Assembly (NCBI GenBank): GCA_003670425.1
Contig: QWRL01000008.1
Location: forward strand, 1-31,330
Length of the DNA: 31,330 bases
Direction: 5' to 3'
Source: Chloroflexota bacterium
Lineage (GTDB): Bacteria > Chloroflexota > Anaerolineae > Anaerolineales > UBA11657
The notes below the pieces were generated by a model. It was not told where the DNA came from and ran no database searches. It saw only the letters and a list, made by a program, of their open reading frames with translations. Shown here piece by piece: positions 8,866 to 16,848 of this stretch (position 1 is the stretch's first letter; every line of letters starts with the position of its first letter). A program made the translations under genes and the position numbers.

Positions 8866-9867
8866 CTACTCGCTGCGCACGCGCGGGTCAATCAACCCGT
8901 AGAGCACATCCACGCTCAGGTTGCCCAGCACAATCAGCACAGCGTATAAAAGCGTGGTGCCCATAATCAGGGAGTAGTCACGGTTGCCAATGGACTGCAC
9001 AAAGTCACGCCCGATGCCGGGAATGCCAAAGATGTTTTCGATCACAATTGAACCGGTGATCAGGCCCACCAGCGCCGGGCCCAGATTGGTGACAACTGGT
9101 ATGAGCATGTTGCGCACGGTGTGCTTCCAGATCACCACCCGCTCGCGCAGGCCCTTGGAGCGCGCGGCGCGGATGAATTCCTGGCGCATCACCTCCAGCA
9201 TTGCGCTGCGCGTGAAGCGCGCTGTTTGCGCCAGCGTGCCAAAGCCAAACACCATCGCTGGCACAATCCAGGGCGTAATGCCGCTCCAGGACTTTTGCAC
9301 CACCGGAATGAGATGCAGCCCGACCGCGAACACGATGATGGCAAAAAATGCCACCACAAAACTCGGCACCGCCACCCCCACGTTGGTAACCAGCGTAATG
9401 ATGTAGTCCACGCTGGTGTTCTGGCGCAAGGCAGACAACACGCCCAGCGGAATTCCCACCACCACGGCAAAGCTTAGTGAGAGCAGGCCCAGGCGCAGCG
9501 AATAGCCAAACTTGGAGTGAAAGAAATTGCGGCCGTCGCCTTCCGGCACGCCAAAAAATATATCCTGCACATTCTTGCCGCGCTGCCGGTAAGACGGCCC
9601 CAGATTGCCGCACACCACACCGCATTCAAAACTGCCCTTTGCATTCGGGTAGCCGACCATGTAGCGCAGGTACTGCTCCGGCAGCGGCCGATCCAAACCA
9701 AAGCGCTGGTCCAGCAGCTTTTGGGTGCGCGGATCCACTTGTTTGCTTTCGGCGTCCCGGTCCCACGGTCCGCCCGGCGCCAGTTTCATCAAAGCAAATG
9801 TAATCAGAGATATGACAAAAATTACCGGGAAGAACCAGATAAAGCGGCGAAAGAGCAGCCCGGTCAT
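8866..9867 (-). CDS. Peptide ABC transporter permease, OppB/DppB type (second transporter)
   Basis: This inner-membrane permease has 333 residues, a normal length. The N-terminal helix leads into APGGP (30-34). The first outer loop carries a CGVVC pair (Cys82, Cys86) before NLGPSYRQRGKNVQD. The EAA loop is at 232-253 and the protein ends LIDPRVRSE. It pairs with the OppC-type gene downstream. A strong hairpin terminator sits between it and SBP2, so its expression depends on read-through or on another promoter. The two close cysteines might form a disulfide; OppB of the first operon also has two loop cysteines but in a much larger insertion. Confidence 0.92.
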   Translation of the reverse strand: MTGLLFRRFIWFFPVIFVISLITFALMKLAPGGPWDRDAESKQVDPRTQKLLDQRFGLDRPLPEQYLRYMVGYPNAKGSFECGVVCGNLGPSYRQRGKNVQDIFFGVPEGDGRNFFHSKFGYSLRLGLLSLSFAVVVGIPLGVLSALRQNTSVDYIITLVTNVGVAVPSFVVAFFAIIVFAVGLHLIPVVQKSWSGITPWIVPAMVFGFGTLAQTARFTRSAMLEVMRQEFIRAARSKGLRERVVIWKHTVRNMLIPVVTNLGPALVGLITGSIVIENIFGIPGIGRDFVQSIGNRDYSLIMGTTLLYAVLIVLGNLSVDVLYGLIDPRVRSE

Positions 9868-9881
9868 GGCAACAGGGGATT

Positions 9882-9921
9882 AAAAAACGAATGGCAGAAC
9901 TTGCGCTGCCATTCGTTTTTT
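9882..9921 (-). terminator. Intrinsic terminator/attenuator between SBP2 and its permeases
   Basis: A perfect 16-bp stem (AAAAAACGAATGGCAG with its complement) around an 8-base loop ends in a T-run on both strands. On the minus strand it follows the SBP2 stop by about 20 bases and ends about 14 bases before the permease start. This is a textbook rho-independent terminator and should make SBP2 mRNA much more abundant than permease mRNA. Because the arms carry both A- and T-runs, it could work in either direction. Confidence 0.85.
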
Positions 9922-9939
9922 TCTATCAACTAAAGTGCG

Positions 9940-11766
9940 CTAAGGCACTTGCGAAACATCAATATCAATTGTCTGCGGCGTGATGTCGCCGGGATAGCCT
10001 GCATCTTGCGGGGTCTTGTTGTAACCAGACACCCACGGCTTGACAAGGTAACTGTTGACGTTGTTCCAGAAAAATCCCACCGGGTTGGCATCAACCAGCT
10101 TGTCCTGCGCCTGCTGATACAGGTCGGCGCGCTTGGCGGCGTCCAGCTCCACATCAGCCTGTACGGTGAGCGCATCAAACTCTGCGTCTGCAAAACCAAT
10201 GCGTGAAGCAAAGGAGGTGCTGCCGTTAAAGTAAACGCTCAGCCAGTTCTGGGGGTCCGGATAGTCAGCACACCAGCCGCCAATGAACATTTGCAGGTTG
10301 CTCTTCATGTCTTTTTGCATGGCGGTGAAGGCTGTCGGCTCAATCGGGTTGAGCTCCAGCTTCAAGCCGGTGCCAAACACTTCGGAGAAGCGCTGCCCCA
10401 GCCACTCGTAGCGGGTGCGGTTGCGCGGCGTGTCGCCAAAGCTCAGCACAATCGGCGGCAGCTTGTCTACCGAGCCGTAGGTGCTTGCAGCAATTGCAGC
10501 TTTGGCCTTGTCAGCATCGTACGCAAAACGCGTCTCGCCCTCTTTGAAGCCCGGGAAGCCCGGCGGAATCCATGTGAGCGCGGGTGCGCCAAGGCCCTTT
10601 AGCACGTCCGTTACCCAGCGCTCGCGGTCCAGCGCATAGGAGAATGCTGCGCGCACCTGCGCGTCATCAAAGGGCTTGGTGAAGTTTCTGAACTGCAGCG
10701 CCGTTGTGCAAGAACCCGGATACACATTGATATCCTTGCTCAGGTTGGCATCTGCCTGCGCGGTCTTCAGGTCTTCGGCTGCAAGACCAACCACATCAAA
10801 CTCATTGTTCTGGTAAGCCTGAAAGGACACTGCCGAGTCTGTGATGTAGGAGTACTCCAGCGCCGTCATGGCCTGGTCACCCCAGTAGTTGGCATTGGGC
10901 ACAAAGGATGCGCGCACAAAAGGCTCCAGCGCTTTAAGCACGTACGGGCCATTGCCCACCTGATACTTGGAGCTGTTCCACCATTGGTCGCCACCCGCGT
11001 CAATGTTCTCTTCCTTGGCCGGATAAGTGACCCACAAGCCCATGATGGTGTGGAAGTACGGCGCGGACTTGGACAGCTTCAATTTGAGCGTGAGGCAGTC
11101 CGCCTGCTCGTAATCGGCGCACGGTGCGCCATCTTTGCCCAGCGCCTGCACGCTGGCGCGCACAGCCGTCTCGCCGTCAGCAGCCGCCTTCTCGGCAGCG
11201 GCCTTCTTGGTTGCATCGGTCTCTTCACCGGCTGCCGCCGTATTGTCCTGCCAGTCGGGCGCGCCCACGATCTCGTTTGTGATCGTGGCGTATTCGCCAG
11301 CTGTGGCGGGGTTGATGTTGCGGATGATGGAATACTCAAAGCGCTTGGCGTTGAGCACGGAACCATCGCTGTACATCAGGCCGGCGCGCAACGCAAAGGT
11401 AAGCTCGGTGGCATCGGCGTTGTAGGCCCAGCTTTCAGCCGCTGCCGGCACGGTAACCAGCTTGGCGTCGAGGCGGGTCAAGCCCTCATAGAACTTGTTA
11501 AGATGCGCAATCTCGTTCACGAACGAGGACTTTTGCGGATCAATCAAATCCGGGTAAGTGCCCAGATTGACGCGCAGCACCTTGGCTTTCTCCACCGGCA
11601 CGGCGGTGGCCACCACAATCTTCTCAACTTCTTTCTCAACTGTCTTCTCAACGATCTGCGTAACAACCACTTCCTTCTCCACCACCTGCGGCTGGCAGGC
11701 GCCCAGTACCAGCGCGCCAGTGGCCAGCGCACTAAGTGCCATCAAACTCCAGTTTCTGTTTTTCAT
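9940..11766 (-). CDS. Peptide ABC transporter substrate-binding lipoprotein, SBP_bac_5 (OppA-like)
   Basis: This is the extracellular receptor of the second importer. The reading frame is open back to 12420, but the ATG at 11766 has GGAGG six bases upstream and gives a 608-residue protein with a proper signal peptide and lipobox LGAC (Cys24). A Val/Glu/Lys tether follows at about 29-55, almost identical to that of SBP1. The SBP_bac_5 fold then runs in the normal order: DLIDPQKS near 73-80, LRAGLMYSDGS, YWGDQAM, RAAFSYALDRERW in the middle, and the C-terminal lobe with WCADYPDPQNW. The order is thus standard, in contrast to SBP1. With ldcA in the same unit, murein peptide is a plausible ligand. 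Confidence 0.92.
   Translation of the reverse strand: MKNRNWSLMALSALATGALVLGACQPQVVEKEVVVTQIVEKTVEKEVEKIVVATAVPVEKAKVLRVNLGTYPDLIDPQKSSFVNEIAHLNKFYEGLTRLDAKLVTVPAAAESWAYNADATELTFALRAGLMYSDGSVLNAKRFEYSIIRNINPATAGEYATITNEIVGAPDWQDNTAAAGEETDATKKAAAEKAAADGETAVRASVQALGKDGAPCADYEQADCLTLKLKLSKSAPYFHTIMGLWVTYPAKEENIDAGGDQWWNSSKYQVGNGPYVLKALEPFVRASFVPNANYWGDQAMTALEYSYITDSAVSFQAYQNNEFDVVGLAAEDLKTAQADANLSKDINVYPGSCTTALQFRNFTKPFDDAQVRAAFSYALDRERWVTDVLKGLGAPALTWIPPGFPGFKEGETRFAYDADKAKAAIAASTYGSVDKLPPIVLSFGDTPRNRTRYEWLGQRFSEVFGTGLKLELNPIEPTAFTAMQKDMKSNLQMFIGGWCADYPDPQNWLSVYFNGSTSFASRIGFADAEFDALTVQADVELDAAKRADLYQQAQDKLVDANPVGFFWNNVNSYLVKPWVSGYNKTPQDAGYPGDITPQTIDIDVSQVP
11645..11706. repeat. 62-bp direct repeat, copy 2 (lipoprotein tether of SBP2)
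   Basis: This is the partner of 6534-6595, with 59 of 62 bases identical, encoding the lipobox Cys and the start of the tether. It is a possible site for recombination that would delete the ~5 kb between the copies and fuse SBP1 to SBP2. Confidence 0.8.
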
Positions 11767-11792
11767 GTCTCTCCTCCAAATAAGATCAAATT

Positions 11793-11812
11793 GCGCACCA
11801 CAAGCGGTGCGC
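11793..11812. promoter_or_regulatory. Inverted repeat in the SBP2 mRNA leader
   Basis: GCGCACC and GGTGCGC form a perfect 7-bp inverted repeat around a 6-base loop, between the predicted transcription start and the SBP2 ribosome site. It may be an RNA hairpin that stabilises the 5' end or an operator. Confidence 0.5.
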
Positions 11813-11829
11813 ACCATAACAGCCGGAAA

Positions 11830-11857
11830 ATAATACCACAGCGCCAAGCGCTGCCAA
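11830..11857 (-). promoter_or_regulatory. Promoter of SBP2 operon
   Basis: On the minus strand a -35 TTGGCA (11852-11857) and a -10 TATTAT (11830-11835) are 16 bases apart, five of six matches each to the sigma70 consensus. Transcription would start about 55-60 bases before the SBP2 start codon. Confidence 0.65.
11839..11853. promoter_or_regulatory. Palindrome inside the SBP2 promoter spacer (putative operator)
   Basis: CAGCGC and GCGCTG flank CAA, forming a 15-base palindrome that lies between the -10 and -35 boxes. A dimeric regulator bound here would sit on the polymerase site. No regulator gene is near, so its identity is unknown. Confidence 0.45.
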
Positions 11858-11876
11858 AAGTGCGCGCCGCCACAGT

Positions 11877-11882
11877 TATACT
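11877..11882 (+). promoter_or_regulatory. Possible -10 box for the divergent membrane-protein gene
   Basis: TATACT lies 65 bases before the plus-strand ATG at 11948. I see no good -35 at the usual spacing. The same hexamer precedes several other genes in this window, which raises its credibility a little. Confidence 0.35.
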
Positions 11883-11947
11883 TTTCACGCGCACTGTGCA
11901 ACACGCTGCGGAATGCAAGTCTGCGCGCGCCACCGCAGCCAAACCCC

Positions 11948-12748
11948 ATGCTCCAAGCCATTCGCAAAATAATTTTGCCCGCAGCGCGCAGCGGGCGCGC
12001 AGGGTGGCGGACCGCCGCAGCCGCAGGCGCGCTGGGCGTGCTGTATGCGCTGGTGGCCGGCCTGGCAGACCGCGTGCTGCTGCCGGATGTGGCGCTGCGC
12101 ACAGACTGGCGCGCGCTGCTGCAAGCAGCGCTTTGGACCGGCGCCGCAATGGCTGCGCTGGGCGCAATGGTGGGTGCGCCGGAGCAGCGCGCGTTGGGGG
12201 TGCTGGCTGGGGCACTGGCCACCGGCCTGTGGTTTACGGCGCGCGGCGCAATGCCGCTGGGCTGGGGCGGCTTTGTGCTGCTGTGGACTTTTATTCCGAG
12301 TGTGACGCTGGGCGTGCCATTGGCAGTGCTGCTGCGCCTGCTGGGCGGCGGCTTTGGGCTGGCACAGCGCAGCCGGCGGGCGGCTGCCAGCGGGGTCGCA
12401 ATTCTGCTGCTGGCCGGCACTGCCGGCTACATGGCGCGCATGCCGCAGCGCGCGGTGCTGGCCTTGCGCAACACACAAGCCTTGGTGCGGGACACGCTGG
12501 CTCAGCCCGCAGCGGCAGCGCTGCCCATGGCGCTGCGCAGCGCTGCGGACTTTCGCACGGCCGCCGGCACCAACTTTGCGCTCGAGCAGTACCCCGCCGC
12601 CACCGCCCCGGATGCAATTGGCGTGAATGTCCACTTCGACAACGGCTATGCCATTTCATGTTTGTTTGGCTCTGGTTCAGTGCCGCCGCTGTGCCAGCCG
12701 GGCTTGGATGCATTTCGCAGCGCATTCAGCAGCAGCGCCGCCAACTAG
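11948..12748 (+). CDS. Hypothetical multi-pass membrane protein with outer C-terminal domain
   Basis: I do not recognise this 266-residue protein. The first 160 residues hold four to five hydrophobic segments (about 24-42, 58-76, 83-98, 105-132 and 148-162), and the last 100 are more polar, including VNVHFDNGYAISCLFG and a Cys-containing PPLCQPGL near the end. The start is the ATG at 11948, with no clear ribosome site. The gene is divergent from SBP2 and converges with SBP3, seven bases from its stop. GC-rich codon use matches its neighbours. A membrane protein with a small sensor-like or structural domain is all that can be said; the long frames on the opposite strand over this region look like shadows. 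Confidence 0.65.
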   Translation: MLQAIRKIILPAARSGRAGWRTAAAAGALGVLYALVAGLADRVLLPDVALRTDWRALLQAALWTGAAMAALGAMVGAPEQRALGVLAGALATGLWFTARGAMPLGWGGFVLLWTFIPSVTLGVPLAVLLRLLGGGFGLAQRSRRAAASGVAILLLAGTAGYMARMPQRAVLALRNTQALVRDTLAQPAAAALPMALRSAADFRTAAGTNFALEQYPAATAPDAIGVNVHFDNGYAISCLFGSGSVPPLCQPGLDAFRSAFSSSAAN

Positions 12749-12754
12749 CGCCGC

Positions 12755-14659
12755 CTAGGAAGGCGCTGCGAAGTCCAGCTCCTCAATGTTCCACAATGGC
12801 GAAGGCTGCGACGCATCCAGCTGCAGCCCGCGCACGCCGGGCTGCGCCACCCCAATGCGCAGCCGGAAGAACAAGGGCAGCGCCGGCAGCTCATCAATCA
12901 GCAGCTGCTGCGCCGCCGCGTGCGCTGCTTGCGCGGCCGCCCGCGTGCGCGCAAAGCGCGCTGTGCTGCACGCGCTGTCGTACGCAGCGCTGCGGTAGCC
13001 GGTGTAATTGCTGCCGCCGGGGTTGGCCGCGCCGGGCAGCTCGGCACTGGTAAACAGTTCGCAGCGCGGCTCGCCCGGCTGCAGCCACGCAAACTGCGCC
13101 AGGTCAAACTGGCGCCCAAACAACACACCCGCCGGGAACTCGCCATATAAATCCGCGCTGGTGAAGGGCTGCACTTGCAGGTCCACGCCGCAGGCGCGCA
13201 GCTGCGTGCGCAGCAGCTCGGCCACGGCCTGGCGCAAGAAGCCGCTGTTGGAAAGCGGAAAATTAACCGCGTAGCGCAGGCGCAGTGCCCGGCCCTGCTT
13301 GAAGCGCACACCGCTGTCGCCGGCCGGCAGCCAACCCGCATCTTGCAGCAAAGCCTGCGCGCGCTCCACATCAAATTCCGGCAGCGCACTGCCCGCCGGC
13401 GCTGGCTGCAATGGCTGCGCCGCCGGCACAAAGCCCGCTGCCGCGCTGCCCTGGCCCCACTGGGCTGCGTCCGCCAGCGCTTCGCGGTCCACACAGTGCG
13501 CCAGCGCCTGCCGCAGCGCCACCGCCTGAAACAAATCTGCGCCAGCTTTGCGCTGCAGGCCGGGCGCCATCAAAATACCAAACCCCAGCTGCTCCAGCAC
13601 CGGGCCCGGCACCAGCTGCACTGCCAGCTGCCCGCTGCTTTGGGCGGCCAGCAGCGCATCGGCGCTGTCTTCCCATGCCTCCCAGCTGTCACGCACGGCA
13701 ATCTGGCATTCACCGCCGGCCACGGCACTCAGTGCCACGCTCTCATCCGGCAGCGTGCGAAAGTGCACCTCGTCCACGCGCGGCAGGCCCTCAGCCGCGC
13801 GGAAATAATATTTGTTGCGCACCAGGCGCAGCAAGCCCGGCTCCCATTGCGCCACGCGGAACGCACCCCAGCCCAACGGCGCGCGGTTCGCCTGTTCATC
13901 CGCCAGCAGCTGCGCCGCATCCAGGTTGCCGTAGGCGTGGCGCGCCAGCGGCTCGGCCAGCGACTCCAACACATCTGCAGGGTAGTAGCCCGGCTGCCCA
14001 ACCCAGGTGATGGTATGCGCATCGCTGGCGCTGTAGCTGGCGGTGCGCCATGCCGCCAGCTTGGACCCGGGCGTTGCCGCAGCCGAACCAATTTCAAAAC
14101 CAAACACCGAGTCATCCGCCGTCAACGGCGCGCCATCAGACCAGCGCACATCTTCGCGCAAGCGGAAGGTGACGCGCATTTGAATGGTGGTGACGGCTGT
14201 GTCTGCCCGGGCCAGCACGCGCTCCATGTCCGGCGTCCAATACGGCACGCCCGCTGCCAGCCGGTCAAGGTCGCCATCCGCCGTCACCAGCCCGGCGCCC
14301 GCTGCCACCACCACGCTCTCCAGCGTCACATCGCCGTTCTCCCAATCCGGCAGGCGCTCCAAAATTATTGGCTGGCGCCCAAAGCTGCGCCGGTCAATGG
14401 GGCCATCGCGCAATGCTTCCTGCACATGATTCCAGCCGCGGCCGGCTGCAGAATAAATATAGAGAGACGCGGGCTCATTTTCCAGGCAGACGGTGAGCAC
14501 GCGCGGTGCGGGGACGGCGGTTGGGGGAACCGGCGTGACGGTGGGCTGCGGGCTTGCCGTGGGCACAACCGCAACGGCGAGCGGCTGCCCGCCACAAGCA
14601 GCAGCAAATAGAAGCGCAAATGCCAGCGCGGCACCGCGCCGGGCGGCGCCGGCAGCCAT
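12755..14659 (-). CDS. Substrate-binding lipoprotein, SBP_bac_5 family (orphan)
   Basis: This 634-residue binding protein has a lipobox FAAAC (Cys22) and a Pro/Thr/Val linker to about residue 52, then the SBP_bac_5 fold in standard order. RVLTVCLENEPASL opens the first lobe, LREDVRWSDGAPL follows, RQALAHCVDRE lies in mid-protein, and the C-terminal lobe ends NIEELDF. The shared motifs (ENEPASL versus SQEPASL; RQALAHC versus RQAIAHC) make it the closest relative of SBP1 here, but unpermuted. No permease or ATPase is beside it. Instead it lies 14 bases after htrA in what appears to be a cbpA-htrA-SBP operon, so it may supply peptides from envelope proteolysis to another transporter, or act as a sensor. 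Ligand unknown. Confidence 0.88.
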   Translation of the reverse strand: MAAGAARRGAALAFALLFAAACGGQPLAVAVVPTASPQPTVTPVPPTAVPAPRVLTVCLENEPASLYIYSAAGRGWNHVQEALRDGPIDRRSFGRQPIILERLPDWENGDVTLESVVVAAGAGLVTADGDLDRLAAGVPYWTPDMERVLARADTAVTTIQMRVTFRLREDVRWSDGAPLTADDSVFGFEIGSAAATPGSKLAAWRTASYSASDAHTITWVGQPGYYPADVLESLAEPLARHAYGNLDAAQLLADEQANRAPLGWGAFRVAQWEPGLLRLVRNKYYFRAAEGLPRVDEVHFRTLPDESVALSAVAGGECQIAVRDSWEAWEDSADALLAAQSSGQLAVQLVPGPVLEQLGFGILMAPGLQRKAGADLFQAVALRQALAHCVDREALADAAQWGQGSAAAGFVPAAQPLQPAPAGSALPEFDVERAQALLQDAGWLPAGDSGVRFKQGRALRLRYAVNFPLSNSGFLRQAVAELLRTQLRACGVDLQVQPFTSADLYGEFPAGVLFGRQFDLAQFAWLQPGEPRCELFTSAELPGAANPGGSNYTGYRSAAYDSACSTARFARTRAAAQAAHAAAQQLLIDELPALPLFFRLRIGVAQPGVRGLQLDASQPSPLWNIEELDFAAPS

Positions 14660-14673
14660 TCAGCGCGCCGGCA

Positions 14674-15903
14674 CTACGGCCGCGCCGTCAAGCGCACATC
14701 CAATTGCAGTATTGTGCCGGCGCGCCAAACTGTTAGCTTCACCACCTGCCCCACTTTTGTGTTTTTTGCAAGATAACTGAGCAGGTCAGAAAACTGCAGC
14801 ACGGGCAGGCCCTCCACCGCGGTGATCACGTCCCCGCCGCTTTGCAGCGCGCCAAACCTGGTGGGCGTGCTGCCGCCCCGCAAGCCGGCAGCCGCAGCCG
14901 GCCCGTCCGGCAGCACCGACACAACATACACCCCGGGCTGCGCTGCAACCCCCAATGCTTGCAGCTCCGCCATGCTGTACTCATCCTGGCCCATGATTCC
15001 CAGATATGGGTACTCATACTTTCCGGTGAGGATCAGAGCCGTCACCACGCGCCGCACAACATTGGCGCCAATGGCAAAGCCCACGCCGGAGTTGACGCCG
15101 GTGTCTGAATAGATGGCTTTGTTTACGCCAATCACCTCGCCCGCCAGATTGAGCAGCGGGCCGCCGGAATTGCCGGGGTTGATGGCGGCATCAGTTTGAA
15201 TAATGTCCGGCATGGTGTAGGCCGCACCCGAGATGTCCGCGGGCGCACCGGAAAGCATGCGGCCCAGCCCGCTAACAATGCCCAGCGACATGGTGCCGCG
15301 CAGGCCGAATGGATTGCCGATTGCAACAACTTGATGCCCAACCTGCACGCGATCCGAATCTCCGAGGCGCAGCGCAACCACGCCCGCCGGCACGCGCTCC
15401 ACCACAATCACCGCCAAATCCGAGTTTGCATCGCTGCCCACCAGCCGGCCGGCAACCTTCTCGCCCACCGAAAAGCTGACTTCGATGGAGCGCGCGTTGC
15501 GCACTACATGCTCGTTGGTAATAATGTGGCCGCTGGAGTCGTAAAGAAAGCCGGAGCCCTCTTCCGCCTTGTCTGTGCCGGCACTGACCAAAATTGACAC
15601 GACCGCGGTGTTGGCCAGCGCATACACATCCACAAGGCTTTGCTGAATGCCGGGCAGGGCAGCGGCCGGCGTTGGCGGTGCCACAACATCCAGCACGGGC
15701 GGCAGGGTGGGCAGCACTGCGGGCAGTGTGGGCGGCGGCTTGGGCGTGCGCGTGGGCCGCAGCATGGTGGGCGTCGCATCAAGGAACACCGCCGCGATTG
15801 CCTCCGGCCGAATGGTGCAGGCCAGCATGGAGAGCAGCAGCAGCGCCAGCACAGCGCGCAGCGCCTGGCGCCGGCGCACAGCCGCGCACGGCAGCGTGCT
15901 CAC
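14674..15903 (-). CDS. HtrA/Deg-type serine protease, predicted lipoprotein
   Basis: This envelope protease degrades or refolds damaged proteins. It has 409 residues: a signal segment with lipobox-like MLAC (Cys29), a Pro/Thr-rich linker to about residue 85, a trypsin-like domain with His132 (TNEHVV), Asp162 (NSDLAV) and Ser246 (GNSGGP), and one PDZ domain at about 300-405. All three catalytic residues are present. The start is a GTG whose first bases overlap the TGA of the upstream cbpA (GTGA), which points to translational coupling. The substrate-binding lipoprotein gene follows 14 bases later. If the lipobox is real the enzyme is tethered to the outer face of the membrane by lipid; otherwise by its N-terminal helix. 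Confidence 0.92.
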   Translation of the reverse strand: MSTLPCAAVRRRQALRAVLALLLLSMLACTIRPEAIAAVFLDATPTMLRPTRTPKPPPTLPAVLPTLPPVLDVVAPPTPAAALPGIQQSLVDVYALANTAVVSILVSAGTDKAEEGSGFLYDSSGHIITNEHVVRNARSIEVSFSVGEKVAGRLVGSDANSDLAVIVVERVPAGVVALRLGDSDRVQVGHQVVAIGNPFGLRGTMSLGIVSGLGRMLSGAPADISGAAYTMPDIIQTDAAINPGNSGGPLLNLAGEVIGVNKAIYSDTGVNSGVGFAIGANVVRRVVTALILTGKYEYPYLGIMGQDEYSMAELQALGVAAQPGVYVVSVLPDGPAAAAGLRGGSTPTRFGALQSGGDVITAVEGLPVLQFSDLLSYLAKNTKVGQVVKLTVWRAGTILQLDVRLTARP

Positions 15904-16811
15904 TTGGTGCGCAGCTTGGCGAGCGACTCAAATAGTGCGCGCTCTTCCGGGCTCAGGTTGCGCGGCAGCTCCACCTGCACGCGCACATACAAGTCGCCAA
16001 ACTGCTGCGGTTCTTTAAGCTGCGGCATGCCCTTGCCGCGCAGGCGGAAGGCCTGCCCGCTTTGGGTGTCGGCTGGAATTGCAAGCTCCACATTGCCGGT
16101 AAGCGTGGGCACCTGCTCTTTGCCACCCAGCAGCGCCGTGTAAAGACTGATGGGCAGCTTGAGGTGCAGGTCGTCATCCTGGCGCTCAAAACGCTCGTCG
16201 TCATGAATGCTTACTTTGAGGTACAGGTCGCCGCGCCGGCCGCCGCCATCTGCGCTGCCCTCGCCCGCCACCCGGATGCGCGTGCCATTGCGCGCGCCGG
16301 GCGGAATGCGCACCTCCAATGTGCGGTCGCCTTTCGAAAGCCGGCGCGTGGTGCCGGTGTAAGCCTCCAGCAGCGAGATGGTTGCCTCGCGCTGCACATC
16401 CGTGCTGGCGCGCTGCGCACCCGCCCGTCCGCCGCGCCCGCTGCCGCCGAACACAGAGTTGAAAAAATCTGAGAAGCCGCCGCCTTCGCCAAACGCATCG
16501 CCGCCGCCGGGCTGCGCGCCCGCGCCTTGCTGCGCACCCCACTGGCCCCAGTCAAAGCCGCCGGGCTGCGCGCCGCGCGACTGCCACTGTTGATAGCTTG
16601 CACCCAGTTGGTCGTACTTGGCGCGCTTGTCTGCATCGCCCAGCACCTCGTAGGCTTCGTTCAACTCCTTGAACTTCTGCTCGGCGGTGCTGTCATCTGG
16701 ATTCATATCCGGATGATATTTGCGCGCCAGTTTGCGAAAGGCCTGTTTAAGCTGCGCCGCAGTTGCCGAGCGCGCCACACCCATGACCTCGTAGTAATCT
16801 TTGTATTGCAT
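15900..16811 (-). CDS. cbpA: DnaJ-class co-chaperone, CbpA type (no zinc finger)
   Basis: This co-chaperone stimulates Hsp70 (DnaK). In 303 residues it has an N-terminal J domain (1-70) with the HPD motif at 33-35, a Gly/Phe-rich linker (about 75-130) and the two beta-sandwich substrate-binding domains (about 135-295). The CxxCxGxG zinc repeats of true DnaJ are absent, hence the CbpA or type II assignment. The ATG has no ribosome site; a TAAAAT -10 box lies only 12 bases upstream, so the mRNA leader must be very short. The stop overlaps the GTG of htrA. It appears to be the first gene of a cbpA-htrA-SBP3 operon. Confidence 0.92.
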   Translation of the reverse strand: MQYKDYYEVMGVARSATAAQLKQAFRKLARKYHPDMNPDDSTAEQKFKELNEAYEVLGDADKRAKYDQLGASYQQWQSRGAQPGGFDWGQWGAQQGAGAQPGGGDAFGEGGGFSDFFNSVFGGSGRGGRAGAQRASTDVQREATISLLEAYTGTTRRLSKGDRTLEVRIPPGARNGTRIRVAGEGSADGGGRRGDLYLKVSIHDDERFERQDDDLHLKLPISLYTALLGGKEQVPTLTGNVELAIPADTQSGQAFRLRGKGMPQLKEPQQFGDLYVRVQVELPRNLSPEERALFESLAKLRTK

Positions 16812-16823
16812 GTTGTGTGTGGA

Positions 16824-16829
16824 ATTTTA
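16824..16829 (-). promoter_or_regulatory. Likely -10 box of the cbpA-htrA-SBP3 operon
   Basis: TAAAAT on the minus strand is 12 bases from the cbpA ATG, in the 37-base gap after the GNAT gene. No clear -35 is visible. It predicts a leader of about 5 bases. Confidence 0.4.
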
Positions 16830-16848
16830 AGGCGTGCGCAAACGCGCG

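Noticed and set aside
11767..12420. N-terminal extension of SBP2 to 12420
   Set aside because: The ATG at 11766 has a strong ribosome site and is followed directly by a signal peptide with lipobox. The upstream 218 codons are low-complexity and overlap the promoter and a plus-strand gene.
11885..12634. 249-codon minus-strand frame opposite the membrane-protein gene
   Set aside because: It is rich in Gln, His, Arg and Ala, lacks a start signal and any motif, and is explained by the mirror of hydrophobic Leu/Ala/Val codons on the plus strand.
10984..13053. 689-codon open frame on the plus strand
   Set aside because: It crosses SBP2, the promoter region, the membrane-protein gene and SBP3, and has shadow-like His/Arg/Ala composition. 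GC-rich codon use keeps such frames open by chance.
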